Source: Coffea arabica
Taxonomy: Eukaryota > Streptophyta > Magnoliopsida > Gentianales > Rubiaceae
Assembly (NCBI RefSeq): GCF_036785885.1
Contig: NC_092323.1
Location: 14,640,501 to 14,704,500 of the forward strand
Length of the DNA: 64,000 nt
Direction: 5' to 3'
In this document: piece by piece, positions 11,909-25,163 of the stretch
Layout of the letters: the number at the start of each line of letters is the position of its first letter
Numbering within the stretch: position 1 is the stretch's first letter
The notes under the pieces: generated by a model
What the model was told of the DNA's origin: nothing
Database searches by the model: none
The model's input: only the letters and a program-made list of their open reading frames with translations
Program-made: the position numbers and the translations under genes

Positions 11909-12292
11909 TAAGTGCTATTGTTGTTTGTCGTAATCTTAAAAAAAAAAAAACAAAAAAAAAGAATTAAGGGTAGAAAGGGCCTTGCCGTCTGCAGTCCATC
12001 TGACTTGGGACCTCAAGTTGATACAATCTTGACTGAATGGTTTTTGGGCTAAGGACTATGTTGAAATTGACACCAATTAAATCTCAAATGAGCCGTGTAG
12101 ACTTATTCAAGGGGATCGAACAATCAAACTTGAGGCTTTTGCAGCACAATCAAATGTGACTACCTAGATTCAACGACCCCGTGTCTATTGGACCTCATGT
12201 GAGTGCTGGCCACACTTCTCGTGCGTGTGAAGGCATTTTACTTGAAAACTAAATATCAAGGCACATTTTATATGTGTACAAATTTTAAAAAA
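11909..12292. other. Intergenic, no gene seen
   Basis: A-rich run near 11939-11960 followed by unremarkable sequence. Nothing coding is supported. Confidence 0.5.
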
Positions 12293-12466
12293 CGTGTTTG
12301 GATTGTAAATTATTTGAGATAATTTTGTGAAAAAGTACTGTAGCACTTTTTTGATATGATGTATGTGAGATAGAAAGGTGATTGAAAAATATATTGATGA
12401 TGTAAGCAAATCAATGTGTGTAAATAAGGCGTAAATAAAGTGAAATAATTGACAATCCAAACACAC
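12293..12466. mobile_element. GTTTGGATTG-type MITE, diverged copy C
   Basis: Terminal inverted repeats CGTGTTTGGATTGTAAATTA and the reverse complement of TAATTGACAATCCAAACACAC. The interior shares the phrase 'tactgtagcac...tgatgtatgtgagat' with copies A and B but is otherwise diverged, so it is an older member or a related subfamily. Confidence 0.65.
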
Positions 12467-14694
12467 TGTAATAACTTACAATTATCTATAAAAATTGGTT
12501 TTACACTTTAAAAAATTTGTTCAATAAGTTTATGAAAGTAAAAATGTATATAGATGGATAGCTTTCAAGGTAAAAATTTCAATAAAAGTTACCGAACAAA
12601 AGTTTTAAGATAATTCTTTGAAATACACGCAATCATCGAAAACATCCTCAAAAAAAGTTTTGTTTACGAAATTATACAAAAGTAGTATTAAGCGTCCTAA
12701 GTTTTAAACTACAAACTTTTAGTTGATTGAAGTTATACACTACTTTGTGTCACTTAGCGTGATGTGATGGATATACTAAGTTGATACACTAAATCTATTT
12801 GGAATATTTTCCAATGACACCTAAGAAATATATTAGTAACTTATTGGTGACCCTTTGGAATCTAAATTCATCTCTTCTAATTTTTTTTTTTTTTTTTTTG
12901 TGCTTAAAGTCTCAGGGGACTTCTATATTCACAAACTTTTAATTTAATCTAATACTTGACCCTAAAGCAATCTGATCTAAGCCAAAAGAATCAGCAATCA
13001 TGTTGGCCAACACAAATAATGTACAGATGCTTTAGAATTTTTTATGGTTCACTCCATTTTTGTTCATTTCTTGAATAGCCCATCTGGTAAAGGATCTTCA
13101 TAACATCAGAAATGGGACAAGGATGTCTCTACAAGGGAAACATAAAAAGTTGAAAGCCCAGCATTTGATTGAAGAATCAAAAAGCATCCAATTAGATTAG
13201 AAACACTCATGGAGTCAGCGGCTAAACGACCCATTAAGAGTAATCTAAGGGGATCCACAAGAAACCCACGTCCAGCCAATGGGTAACTGGACGAGGGTCC
13301 TATGGACCTTAAACCCAGACTAAGGAACCCGCATCCAACCGACGTGGAGGGACCATAATTTTCCTGAATGCCGCTTGATTTCCTCTGCAGATAACTAGTC
13401 AATCAATTTCCTATACTTTGACTTGCACATATGAACAGGCAAGGGAAGCATATTTATAACCTGATGAACTTTCCAATCACACACTGGAGTTCCGGTGTTG
13501 GTGAAAAAGAATGCTGACCTTCGAGAGATGCAAAAGTTTATGCAAGCAATCCTCAACAGCTTATATGAAATGTAGCCTAGTTTTACTTGGTACAAATCTT
13601 TGTATTGCAATATATTCATATAAGTTATGAGTCAACCTACGAAAAACAGACTTAAAACCATCACACTTCCTAAGATGACAGATATAAATATGGAATTTTC
13701 AAAATCAATCAATGAGGTGTGTCATCCCTTATTTTGTTTTTGTCGTTTAAGTCGTATATCTCGTAGTGCAGGAGTAAAAGATATTCCATAAGGTAATATG
13801 GCATATCTATCTAGAGAATGAATCCAGATACATGTGAAGTTTCTTAGAGTAATTTTGACATTAAATTCAAGCTTTAAGTTAGTTCTTTTTCATGTATCTA
13901 AATCATCAAACAGCATGTTTTGACAATTGTTCTGTTCAACATAATTGATATATATGCGACACTGAGACAATTAACTTTGAGTACAGATAGCTTTCTATGG
14001 GAGCAAACAGAAAATCTTTTTCATTATTTTCGTGGTTTTGAATTTTCTAATCACTTCAAAAGTTCCAAAATATTCTCGCAAGTTATCAATAAGTTAGTGG
14101 TACTCTTTTATCACATGAACTTGATTTAAGCCAAGGCAGGCAAAGAATATTCAAGAATGATGGTTGGACCCATGATTAAAATAGAGAATTTGTGCCAAGA
14201 ACAGGAAAAGACATGGCAACCATTACAAACTCAAAATGATTAAACAACAGTTCTGAGAAGTCATTTGCCAATGTCATTTACCAATGAACAACCATTCAAA
14301 TAATTGAACCAAGAAGATCTATATTTTCCCCCAAACAAAAGCATAAAAGGTTGAATCATGGGATGCACGATTCTTCATCAAACAATCAAGAAGAGAACCT
14401 ATTCGTTTCACATGACACTCAAAAATCTAGCTCTGCTGGCAGGTAGAAGATTTGACATGCTTAATGAAATTCACATGCATGACCGCCCTACCTACAGATG
14501 ATGAGAAAAAAGCAGGTACTGTCAACAAGAAGCTTGTGAAGTTGCAGAAAGTGGCTGCCTTTTTTGTTCTTGAACTATTTGTACTTTGATAGCTTATCCA
14601 AATTTTTTTGTCTAATTCTTTGGAAACAACAGAAAAGCAAAGCCAGCAACATACAAAGTCCTCAGACACTCAAAAGACTTTAAAAAACACTGCT
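12467..14694. other. Intergenic region upstream of the Rab GTPase gene
   Basis: 2.2 kb without a recognised gene. A T run lies near 12881-12900. A less AT-rich island at about 13100-13400 has a minus-strand open frame of 98 codons, but I recognise nothing in it. The last few hundred bases before 14695 should contain the promoter and leader of the Rab gene. Confidence 0.5.
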
Positions 14695-17290
14695 ATGTCC
14701 ATCCTGAAAAGGAGTTTGCTTAAGATTATCGTTATCGGGGATAGCGGGTAAATAATTTAAACTTTCTCTATTTTGTTTTCTGTCTGATCTTTTATTTTCC
14801 CCTAATCTTGTTTTTCTTTTTTTGGTCCATTTTTAGAACTTTTTTCAAGTCAAAAGCAAATATTGTAACTTCAAGCTTGTTTCTGGTCTAATGTGTGAGC
14901 TTTTGTTATCGAACTTTCAGGGTGGGAAAGACATCTTTGATGAATCAGTATCCTTGTTATCATAAGTTCAATAGGCAGTACGAGAAGTTTCTTGTCCATC
15001 ATGCATGTTTGTATTAGTTGTCAATAACAACTGCTTTGGATATATGCATTGCTATTACTTGACAAAATTCTGAATTGACTAAACCTTTGCAAAAATTGCT
15101 TCTGTTTTCTATCAGTTGTCAGTTATTTTCATCACTAGTATTACCTTCAACAACTTGATCATGTCAGTCAACTAATGACTATTCATTTGCCCTAATTTTG
15201 CATCCTAATGAACCATATGCTCTTTTTTTTTTTTTTTTCAATATATCGTGCATTGAAACAAAATGTAATTGTTGAACTATGCAACAAATTGCTATAGGAT
15301 ACGAAGGCATTGCCATTTTAAGTTTCTAAGAAAAATTTTTAACTTCTTGTATGCGTTCATTTAGGCCGGATCTTTACATTCAACTAGTGGTTTCGTTAAC
15401 TACTGTAATAGATATGTACATAAAAAGTTCACACATCAATACAAAGCAACAATTGGTGCTGATTTTTCCACCAAAGAGATACAGATTGATGACAAACTAG
15501 TTACCTTGCAAGTGAGTGATTATTCAAACCAGCTCCCTTGTTTTTCTGAGATGAACTTTTGGAGAATCTGTTAGGCTAAAAGTCGAAATTTGAACAGATA
15601 TGGGATACAGCAGGACAAGAAAGATTTCACAGCCTTGGTGCTGCATTTTACAGGGGAGCAGATTGTTGCGTACTCGTGTTTGATGTCAATCTACTCAGAT
15701 CTTTTGAAACCCTTCAAAATTGGCATGAAGAGTTTCTCAAGCAGGTGATCGATGAATCCGGAAATCTGTTGTTGAGAATTTTTTTTTTTTCAGTATGCAA
15801 ATGTATGACTGTGTAACCTTCCCCTTTCAGGATCCTGCATCAGCATGAAATTCTCCATTTTGGTTTTGGTTATGTTTGAGGGACATTCTTTAACCTTGTT
15901 AATCGAAATGGAGATGACATGTTAAGTCGTTAACTGGCACTAATTGCTAGAATGATCCAAGAATTTGTGTTAATGTGGACTCCATGTATTATGCAGAACA
16001 CAAAACCAAAAGGATCTGCTGTGATTCTCACGCTACCTTTTATTTCTTTTTTGGGCCAGACCACAAAACTTTGTCCAAGATACTGGCTAACTTTATGTTA
16101 CTTAATTGCAAGATTTAAAGAGAATAAAGTCTGTTCATCATTTTTTTGTGCATTATGTTATGTAAGATCAACTTTTTTGGAATCCTTCTGCTTGACCAGT
16201 TGTTACTTTGTCTTTTAGAAGGTATTGAGGTAATTTCTGGTACCATTAATTCTTAGACAAACGCAGTCCAGCTCTTCCAGTTTAATCTCTTTTTGTCAAC
16301 AATTTTCTCTTTACGTGGCTACAGGCAGATCCTGTCAATCCTGAGTCCTTTCCTTTTGTGTTGATTGGAAACAAGGTCGATGTGAATTATGGGAGGAGCC
16401 AAGCGGTAAGAAAACAAATTCAATAAGAAATTCAAGAGAAAAATGAAAAACTTTGCTGCCAGTTTGAGTCTGTAGATCATCCACAACTGCAGGTACCTGA
16501 GATGACTGTTAAGGACTGGTGTGCTTCCAGAGGAAATATACCTTATTATGAAACCTCAGCTAAAGAAGATTACAATGTTGATCATGCATTCACTTCCATT
16601 GCTAGAATTGCTCTTGCATATGAACATGACGATGGGCAGGACATGTAAGTATAATCTGACGTATTCTTTCCATTGTGTATCCAGCCTTATGAAACTTTTT
16701 TTTATGCATCTACTGCAAAGTTCTGTAACTTTTATTCCTTGATTTTTTTTTCACTAAATTCACATTTCTTTTGCTTTTGAATTGTCACAATTTCTTTTGT
16801 TTTAGTTGGCCAGATCAAGAGATACCATCTTACTGGTGAGTGTATCAAATTTTGTACTACTTCAGCCTAATCCATAATCTTTGCAGCATGTACATTTTAA
16901 ATTCCACAGCTACTAGATATATACCAATCCCATGATATTAGCCTGAAATATTAGAACCACTGAATGGCCATCAAGACAATGATGATTCAAGTTGCGCAGT
17001 GCTCTGATCACTGATAACATTGTAAAATTCTACAAGTCATACACTTCCATGCATTATAACAAGTCTTCTTATCATAAAGTTTTCATAATTTTGCACAAAT
17101 ATGAAATGCTCTTCTTTATCCTACTTATCCAGCTCCTTTCTTTATCTCTTAGAACTAACAAAGGAGGACTTGTTCAACTTATTTGTCTCACAAGGCATTT
17201 GATGCACTGGTCATTTTTTGCAGTGACCTCCAAAGAATACCAGAATCCCTTTCAGGAGTTGAGCAGCAGAGGGGAGGATGTGCATGCTAA
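14695..17290 (+). CDS. RABG2: Rab7-type small GTPase, RABG2-like
   Basis: A 218-residue Rab GTPase that should act at late endosomes, the prevacuolar compartment or the vacuole membrane. Eight exons: 14695-14747, 14921-14947, 15412-15511, 15598-15744, 16325-16405, 16493-16644, 16806-16835, 17224-17290. Visible motifs are the P-loop GDSGVGKT (15-22), the effector stretch [10 protein letters not shown], the switch-II motif WDTAGQE (62-68), GNKVDV (124-129), the guanine-specifying ETSAKE (156-161), and a C-terminal Cys-Ala-Cys for double geranylgeranylation. The order and wording match Rab7/RABG of plants, closest to Arabidopsis RABG2 as I recall it. Exon 2 is only 27 bases and carries most of the P-loop. 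All exon phases join without a stop, and the length is normal for the family. Its neighbour relationship with MGP1 is also kept in Arabidopsis. Confidence 0.93.
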
Positions 17291-18502
17291 CTTTGCTAGC
17301 CAACATTGATCAGTCCAGTTGATGACATTACAGTTTATTACTTCATTCTTTGGTGTTTCATGATCTCTGTACAACACTCTCTTGTTTTCTTTATCAGTTC
17401 AACCTAGCCAGCCAAATGCTGACTACAAAAATGTTTTGTAGTAGCAAAGAAGTCCAAAGTTGTTGTACAATTCTTAAAGAATTCAGCCAAGTTTTGCCAT
17501 CTAGGTACTTGCATACAATTGCAGGGCGCATGACTTCTTAGGAAATGTCCATTGTGATATCTCTACTTCAAAATTCTGGGAGATGAATTCAACAACAATT
17601 GTTGAACCATGAATAAGATATCTCATTATTCTTCATCATAATCTGATAACAGCTTCATTTGTAAGCCTGTCCTGTCTTGTCCCCTCATTTTGCTGCTTTG
17701 TCTTTTTCAGGACCATTTTTGTTTTTCTGTAGTAACTGTAAACATGGTCCTATGGTTATGAAGTCATGAATGACATGATGAGAATGACAGAACTTAATGA
17801 TCAATAGATGAGAAAGAAAAACAAATACAATGAATGATGACACCTTTACTGCCTATATGAATAAGACAAATGAGTATCCAGATTTAAAGCACCATATCAT
17901 TGACTCATTAGATGCTATTTGGCTGTTATTGGTGCTTAAATGTTTCATTACAAGTTTATGCAGGATAAGTAGTTGAGTAAGATGCTATTAATAATCAGTT
18001 ATTGGCTCTAGTAGTGGAATAATTGATGGACTAATGAATAGAAGTTTTTGAGAAAGTAATTGTCAGACAGGGGAAAAATTAAATGACCCTTAGGATTAAT
18101 CAATAAAACATCATGGATGGCATACAAAGTCCTCAAGTGACTCCAAATCTGGAATGAGGATGCACATGACTTGCTAACTTGGTTCTCTGGCTTATTTGTT
18201 ATGCACAAATTATCCCCTCTAGGCTCAAACAGACAAATTTGTTGATTAGCTGTTAAAAATGATTGTAGTTTTCTACCACAAAATTTTTACTTTTTCTGTA
18301 AGTACATTTCTCAATCATTATTTTAACTCATATATATCAAATCATTACAATATATTTTTCTCTAATAACTCCAGAAAATAGCAAACCAAACGGGATCGAA
18401 TAGCTTCGTAGTAAGAAGCTAGTCGAAAATATGATTATCCAATAGCAAAACCAGTTGAAAACTGACAATTCTAATGTTGTCAAGTCATCTCAGGAAAAAC
18501 AT

Positions 18503-18505
<3 letters not shown>
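17291..18505. other. 3' flank of the Rab gene, intergenic
   Basis: Contains the expected 3' untranslated region of the Rab gene, then AT-rich spacer. Around 18230-18400 there is a faint resemblance to the GTTTGGATTG MITE family ('catatatatcaaatcattaca' and 'gcaaaccaaacgg'), too weak to delimit. Confidence 0.45.

Positions 18506-18568
<63 letters not shown>
18506..18568. repeat. (AT)n microsatellite
   Basis: Uninterrupted AT dinucleotide run of 63 bases, about 31 units, in the spacer between the Rab and SufA genes. Likely length-variable between individuals. Confidence 0.97.
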
Positions 18569-18570
<2 letters not shown>

Positions 18571-19434
18571 CAAGTGCAATGTCTCTTTTCAAAAGGGGGG
18601 TGACATAGATTGTTAGACTTAAAATTCAAGATTTAGACTCAATAGAAGTTAATTCTGTAAACTATTTTTGGAAACTCCAACATGTAATTAAGGGGAACAA
18701 ATTCGATTTCAAAGAATTTAAAGGGTAAAATTTAACTACACTTACACCAATCATAACTTAATTCGGCCTTTATATCCCAACTAATTTTCTATAATGACAT
18801 TTTAGAATATTATATAGTGCGGGGTTAATCTCGCCTTTTGTGAGTTAATTGTCTTATTATTGACCCCAAAAAGAATTAACAAGGAAATATTTTTGATAGC
18901 CTTCATGACAACAAATATTAAGCAACATCAAGAAAACATCATTAATGCATATTTAAGAGTAATTCGGGGCTTTTAATTATCTTATCAATAGTCAAAACTT
19001 ATCTAATATGTGCATTTATATGTTTTGTTTCTTAAAGCCTCTCTTGATATAAAGCCTGTAATAATAATTGATTGCCCATTTTTTCTTTAATACTACTAAT
19101 TCCAATGACTTAAAAAATTAAAAATTTGGAAACTTATTTCATAGAAAGATTTTGAAAAATAGAAGGGGCAGAAGTAACAAGATGAATACTAATGACTATG
19201 AATTTATGATGTAGAAGAAAATAAAAATATCCCCTCGTTCTACAAATACAGGCCTCAAAAATTAAAAACAAATATCTGAAAAATAAACTGCCACGTGCCC
19301 CGCGTGATTTATTCCGAACTACTAAACTAAAAAAAAATAAAAATAAAAATGTAAAAAATAGTACTCCAGTAAGAAGAAGCCGTAATGTTTCTTTTTTTCC
19401 ATTCCTGAGTTTCTACTTCTCAAAAACCTCAAAA
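18569..19434. other. SufA upstream region
   Basis: No gene is seen. AT-rich promoter-side sequence; the notable motif is the G-box at 19292-19297. Confidence 0.5.
19292..19297 (+). promoter_or_regulatory. G-box (CACGTG) upstream of SufA
   Basis: A perfect CACGTG palindrome in the context GCCACGTGCC, 138 bases before the SufA start codon, followed by a second ACGTG-like piece (CGCGTG). G-boxes bind bZIP and bHLH/PIF factors and are common in light- and ABA-responsive plastid-protein genes. Function here is inferred from motif and position only. Confidence 0.4.
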
Positions 19435-22400
19435 ATGGCTTTCTCCTCGGCTGCTGCTTCTGCCTGGACATGTGATCCGATTTGCAGGCTTGTAACGAGG
19501 ACTAGTAGTTCGAATTCGAGCAACCCTTTTCCACCTCAAGCTTCTACTGCATCAATCTCCTTTCCAAGATCTTCGTCACCCCTTTTTGTCAATCGCAAAA
19601 AGCGTTTCTTGTCCATCAAAGCATCAGCTTCTGTTGAAGGTAAAATCTGTTCCATCTGAAAATCTGTACGCGCTTTTATGTTTTTACTGAATTTTTTGTG
19701 TGAATTTTGGCTGATGCAACAAGAAACACGTGGGATTTAAGGGGAACAGATTCTTGCTTTGACCATAGGTTGTGTTGAATTGTCATGTGTTTGTATGAAC
19801 CTTTGGGGGTTTCAGCTGAGAGATTGAATGGTATTCACAAAATCTGATCTTGGAATGATTGGAGTTGTGGTTATGATTAGGAAAATTCAGCTGAAGTTTA
19901 TCATTATTACCTTAACAATCTTTTGATTACATGTAGATCGAGAGATATAAAGGCTGAAGTTGTAGTTTAGAATCATATTTTGGTCAAGGAGCATTGTCTT
20001 TAGAATTTAGGACATCGATGCATTTTAGGTAAAGGTTTTGGGAATTATGTGAATTTGAAGGCCTTGAGGACGGCCAGACGGCCTGACCCTCAACACCAAA
20101 AATATTCTGCCTGCAATCTAGTTTAACATCTTTATCATTCCTTTTCTGAGCTGTTCGGATTTGGCTTACACAGCAAATAAAAGAAGGCACCATTGCCGTC
20201 CTGGTTTGATATTGAATGATTGGGAGTGAAAGATGCTGAAGGAGGCACGACAGGTGGTCTGCTTGTGTGGCTGCTCTTCTACTTTATTCTTTTCTTCTCA
20301 TATGTGTATAGAGGATTGATGAAGGAGAGGGAGGAGAAGAGAGGATGAGTGGAGGGAGTTTGGGGAAAAAAGAACAAGGTAGCAGCGCAGGGAAAAGTTG
20401 ACTGTCCCTATTTTGGAATAGGAATGAAACCAAGAATCTTTTTTTAATTTGCAATAAAGATTTCAATATTCAGATAAACCTCAATTTTCAGAATTTTGAG
20501 TGATGAAATTTCATTTCGTGCCACTCTTTGTGGTTTCAAATTCGTTTTCTTCCAACCCTTTTGTATTCTCTAACTTCTTCGAATTATAGAATGCTTAATG
20601 ATCCCCTGGTTGTATCCTGAAGTTTAGTATGTTAGCTTTACTGAGGAAGTTGATCATGTTAAAAGTTTAAGTGATAGCTGCTCAGATCCGGAGCTACTAG
20701 GGCAATTTCTTTGTAGGCAAGATCAGGTGCTGGAATGGAAAAGCCTGCCAAGCTGTCATTAATTGATTTAGATCCTTTATTTGGGAATCATGTTTTATGT
20801 TTTTTTTTTTTCATTTTTTCACATAAATTAATTAGAAGCAGTATATCTGCTGATGTCTAGTCTGTAGTAAAATTCTGGTAATTCAAATCAAGATGATTGA
20901 CATCTGACGTCTAGTGTGTAGTTAGATGCTGGTAATCAAACCAAGCTGATTGACAACAATACTGTTTTAGATAGAGAAATCTATTTTACTCACCTGCACG
21001 TACTTGGATTGAGTACCTGCAGGTCATTCCTTCTATGTTAAGATATATGTTTTTTTGAGGAATTTTATTTAGTATTTGTAATTGACTGATGCACTGTTAG
21101 CTCTAGAAGTATAGGGGTCTCTGATGAATGATATCTTTCAGTGAAGGGCAACTAAGAAGGCAAAGAATTGTGTTACTTGAGTTGAGTTGATGAAGTTTAT
21201 CCTCCCTACAGCTTCTGTCAGATGTCAATTAATGCAAACTTAGAAGTGGGTTTCAACTTATAATGTGGATTTTATAGTTCATGAGTTGAGAATGAAAATG
21301 GAAAATGGAAAATGGATTTGGGAGTCTCGATCTATTAAGATATGATGCCTGGTGGTAGGCTACTTTAGACCATGCAAAAATCCACATAAAATGTGTATAT
21401 TACAACTGTTTCCATATTAGAATAGTTTACATAGAATGTTTTCAATGTTCTAAATATCTTGGATGATTTTGTAGGTATTACACTAAACATGGTCATTGGT
21501 TATTTATGGTTGACTGTGTAACTGTTTATTCCATCCAATAATAGCAACTCAACTGTTTTAGGCATCTGAATTTAGTGTTTTTGGAATTAATGTACTATCT
21601 CTTAAAGTGATTATCTTGGATTACAAATTTGCTAGGGTATCAGCTGTATCTGGTAATTGAGGTGTCTACTGAGTTGGTTGAGTAGAATGCGAAAATGGAG
21701 TTGATCTGGTATTTTCTGTGCTGAAGTCTGTTCATCTAGGGAAGAGGGAGATGGATAAAATATCTTGGTGAATTCATAAGAGAAATTTTTATTTGTAATC
21801 GTGGTTAATATGAAGCTTGACAATTAAGCATAAACTGCCCATTCAAAGTTTTTGAAGTTTATGCATGAAACATTCGGGTAAAGCAACTACTTTACTTTTA
21901 TATTAAGTACAACAAATCAACCAGGATGTTATAGTGTACTTAACTGTTGAGAATTGTTTGAAAAGTCCATGCTCCAAATGCGTGCTGATTGAAAGCAGAT
22001 TTGAATCATTGAACACATTCTCATACATTGCAGGGATTATATTTTAAGATTTTGTATCTGAATGAGGATAATTTAAAAAGTATTCCTCATTTGATGTTTT
22101 ATTTCATCAATCTTGGTACTCATGAAGCTTGGGGTAATATTGAGTGGTTGACTATTTTACTTTCCTTGAAAGAGTGTGAGTGTCGCTGATTTTTAAGCAA
22201 CTATGTTAGCATATGGAAGTATATAAAAACAATCAGCCTCTTGGTTAAATAAAATAGAAAATATTAAGCTTACATTTCCTGAAAAAGCTCCAATTATGCA
22301 AATCCATCTTCATTCTCCTTCTTTAGTTTAGGAATTACGTAAAGCTACTACAATGTTCAAAATCTCTTAATTATGGCATCAGTTCTCTTCCTTTTTCTAA

Positions 22401-24343
22401 CTCCAGATAGAATTGCATTAGATCTGGTTGGCTGAATCAAATTCCATGAATTACAACCACAGTAGTCACAATTGCTATGTGATTAAATATATATATGCAT
22501 ATATATATATATATATATATTCTGAAGTGCATAAAATATATCATTGGTCAAAGTTTAAGGAGTCAGACACCTACAAGCAAATATAGAGACCGCATATAAA
22601 ACCATGTCTATCTTCACATTTTAATAAGATTACTTAAATTTGTCAATTAGATTTGCGCCATGCAAAACTTAACTTTGCTCATGTTAGTTATGGTTCAAGG
22701 AGAGCATAATTAGAATGATGTACAACATCTTAGCATATCCCATTCCTTTTATAATTATTTACATCTTCTGTTAATCTGCAATCTCTCTCTTTCAGCGCCA
22801 CCAACTACTGGGGGCCTTGCACCTGCAATTACTTTGACAGATAATGCATTGAAGCACTTGAATAGGATGAGAGCTGACCGAGATAAAGATTTGTGTCTTA
22901 GAATTGGGGTCAAGCAAGGTGGATGCTCTGGCATGTCTTATACAATGGAGTTTGAGAAGAGAGAAAATGCAAGGCCAGATGATTCCATTATTGAATACAA
23001 TGGTTTTATTATTGGTATGTGAATAACTTAATGTTAAGATATCATGTTAAGGCATCAGATGTACTAGCTCATGCAAGTTTGTAATTGCTTTATGCTTGGA
23101 TTTTGACCTTTCATATTTGAATCATTCTGTCTAATCAATGATCAAAGTATTTGCTATGGTGTTTCAAATTATCTATTAATGCCATTCATAGAACATCTTT
23201 CTTCTCTTTTCCCTTGCTCTCTTGATTCTGACATTAGGCGATTACTCAATAGTTTGTTGTGAAATTTCTGTGAAAAAAGGCCTTCTCGAAAAGTAAGCTG
23301 AAATGCCTTATAATTTTTTTCCGGTGACTGAGTGATTATCAGATCCATCCATGAGGACCACTCGAGCCTGATATGAAAGTGCTTTTATATTTTCATTTTG
23401 TTCTTTTATTTATTTTATTTTGTATCAGACTTCTAGTTTCTGGTTTCTTGCAAAATACTCTTTGAAACTTCATAAGTGGGTATTGCATGATTTTGATGGA
23501 CAATGTCTGAACCATGTCTGCTTTAGCTCGTGTGTACTCTATTTCTAAGTTATCAGCCTAACAGAAGCAAAGTTTTGCAAAATTATTCCTAGAGTTTTGA
23601 GGAAATACATTTCCATTGCCAAGAGAATAATGGCTTGAATTTGTAGCAAATTCAGGAATGAGTTATATGCTTCATGAGTCATGGCTTAACAGATGCACCG
23701 ATTTCATAACTGGGATCTCATATGAATCTGTGGGGAAAGTACTACAGTATATGAGGCTAAGTCCTGTCGGTATACAGTTTGTTTGGATGGAAAGTACTTC
23801 TCTGGCTATTCATTTGTTTAGGCAGCAAAATGCAAAAAGGCTAAATATGAATAAAAGCTGGAAAATTATACGGATCTACCATTGTATCGAGGAAACTGCT
23901 CCAGTTGATCACAATGGAGATTTGTTCAAAAATCTTTGCCATCTCTCTTGTATCTGCTGTTAGGAACTTATTGAAGCTTGCTTAAAATGAGGAAACATGA
24001 AAAAATGTGACCCTGAATGCAATTCATGTTGCATTAGTATCGGTTATATTGCAAATGAGAAGGTTGTATCTGTGTGCATTTTAGAATGTTCTCCTGTGGC
24101 CCATACCCTTAAAGTATCTTTCCATAACACACACCCCCCCCCCCCCCAAAACACAAAAAAATTGTTTCTCACAATGTCCTGATTTCCTTTGCTTTTTTTA
24201 ATGCAGTTTGTGATCCCAAAAGCCTTCTCTTCGTTTTTGGAATGCAGCTGGACTACAGTGATGCACTTATAGGGGGAGGCTTCTCTTTCCAAAATCCAAA
24301 TGCTACACAAACCTGTGGTTGTGGTAAATCATTTAATGCATGA
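19435..24343 (+). CDS. SUFA: Chloroplast iron-sulfur assembly protein SufA/CpIscA
   Basis: An A-type Fe-S scaffold/carrier of the plastid SUF pathway, 186 residues, in three exons: 19435-19639, 22796-23014 and 24207-24343. Residues 1 to about 60 are rich in Ser, Thr, Ala and Arg with few acidic residues, a typical chloroplast transit peptide. The HesB/IscA domain covers about 78-186 and holds the three conserved cluster-ligand cysteines: Cys112 in [10 protein letters not shown], and Cys178 and Cys180 in QTCGCGKSF. Splice sites are canonical and the frame closes at TGA 24341-24343. Intron 1 is 3.2 kb. The family is single-domain and of this size in Arabidopsis (At1g10500, from memory), whose neighbour is the NAT10 homologue, also found in this window. 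Confidence 0.94.
22486..22520. repeat. AT-rich microsatellite in SufA intron 1
   Basis: An imperfect (AT)n run interrupted by a GC dinucleotide, within intron 1, about 280 bases before exon 2. Confidence 0.85.
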
Positions 24344-25163
24344 CTGTAAACATGTGTATCAGAAAACGTGTATACAAATAATGTAACTTTTAAGGAAACT
24401 TTGTTGGGTTACTTACCAGATAGGAGGAATTTGATGGAAAACATCTTTTCATCATCTGAAGTATAACATTGGACTTTGATTTTTTCAGTTTTCAGTAAGC
24501 GCATATACTTTGTCACTGCAGCTGAGTGGTATAATTATACTGCAACCCTATGAACTTGGTTACACTAAAACAATATATACTTCATCATGCTGCTGCATGT
24601 TTTCAGTTTGATCTCTAAATAAAGAAAATGAATTGGCAGCACATCCAATAATGTCTTTTCTCCTGAAATGGCATTTTAAGTTTGAATGTGTTTGGCAAAA
24701 AGATCCCCTGAAAGATTTTATGCAAGGGAGATGTTGAAAATGTAGGTCACGAATTTCTCCATTTTGGAAGGCCTATGAAATGGAAGTAAACTATCTACTG
24801 CATCAATTATGTGAACTGACACCCTGCGATTCTACCTGTGTTGTCAGACTAGTTGAGCTGAACACCTTTTTTGAGCTTCAATTAGCTCAGACCTATAGAA
24901 ACCAGCTCACTAGCGCTTACAACTTGGATTAGCCTTGTAGAAATCATATGCTTTTGGTGCAACAAAATATCCCACTCCTACACCTGCTCTTGCCCATCTT
25001 CCGTGATCCAGCCTGACCAGGGGACTTAATTTGAACCTAGATTTTGCAACCAACAAGTCCTTTAGTTTCTGTTGGGTTCTGTCTATTGTTGTACTTCATT
25101 CTTTCATTCTTTTGGTTTTTTTCTTCGTTCCATTAGATGCAGAATTGTAGCAAGGCATGGTCT
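24344..25163. other. SufA 3' flank
   Basis: Expected 3' untranslated region followed by spacer. No gene is recognised. Confidence 0.5.

Noticed and set aside
13106-13402. Minus-strand open frame of 98 codons in a less AT-rich island
   Set aside because: No recognisable domain, no splice partners and compositionally odd (Ser/Gly/Leu-rich). Kept only as an unexplained island.
23658-23963. 101-codon plus-strand frame in SufA intron 2
   Set aside because: Lies in an intron, has no homology I recognise and no codon-use signal.
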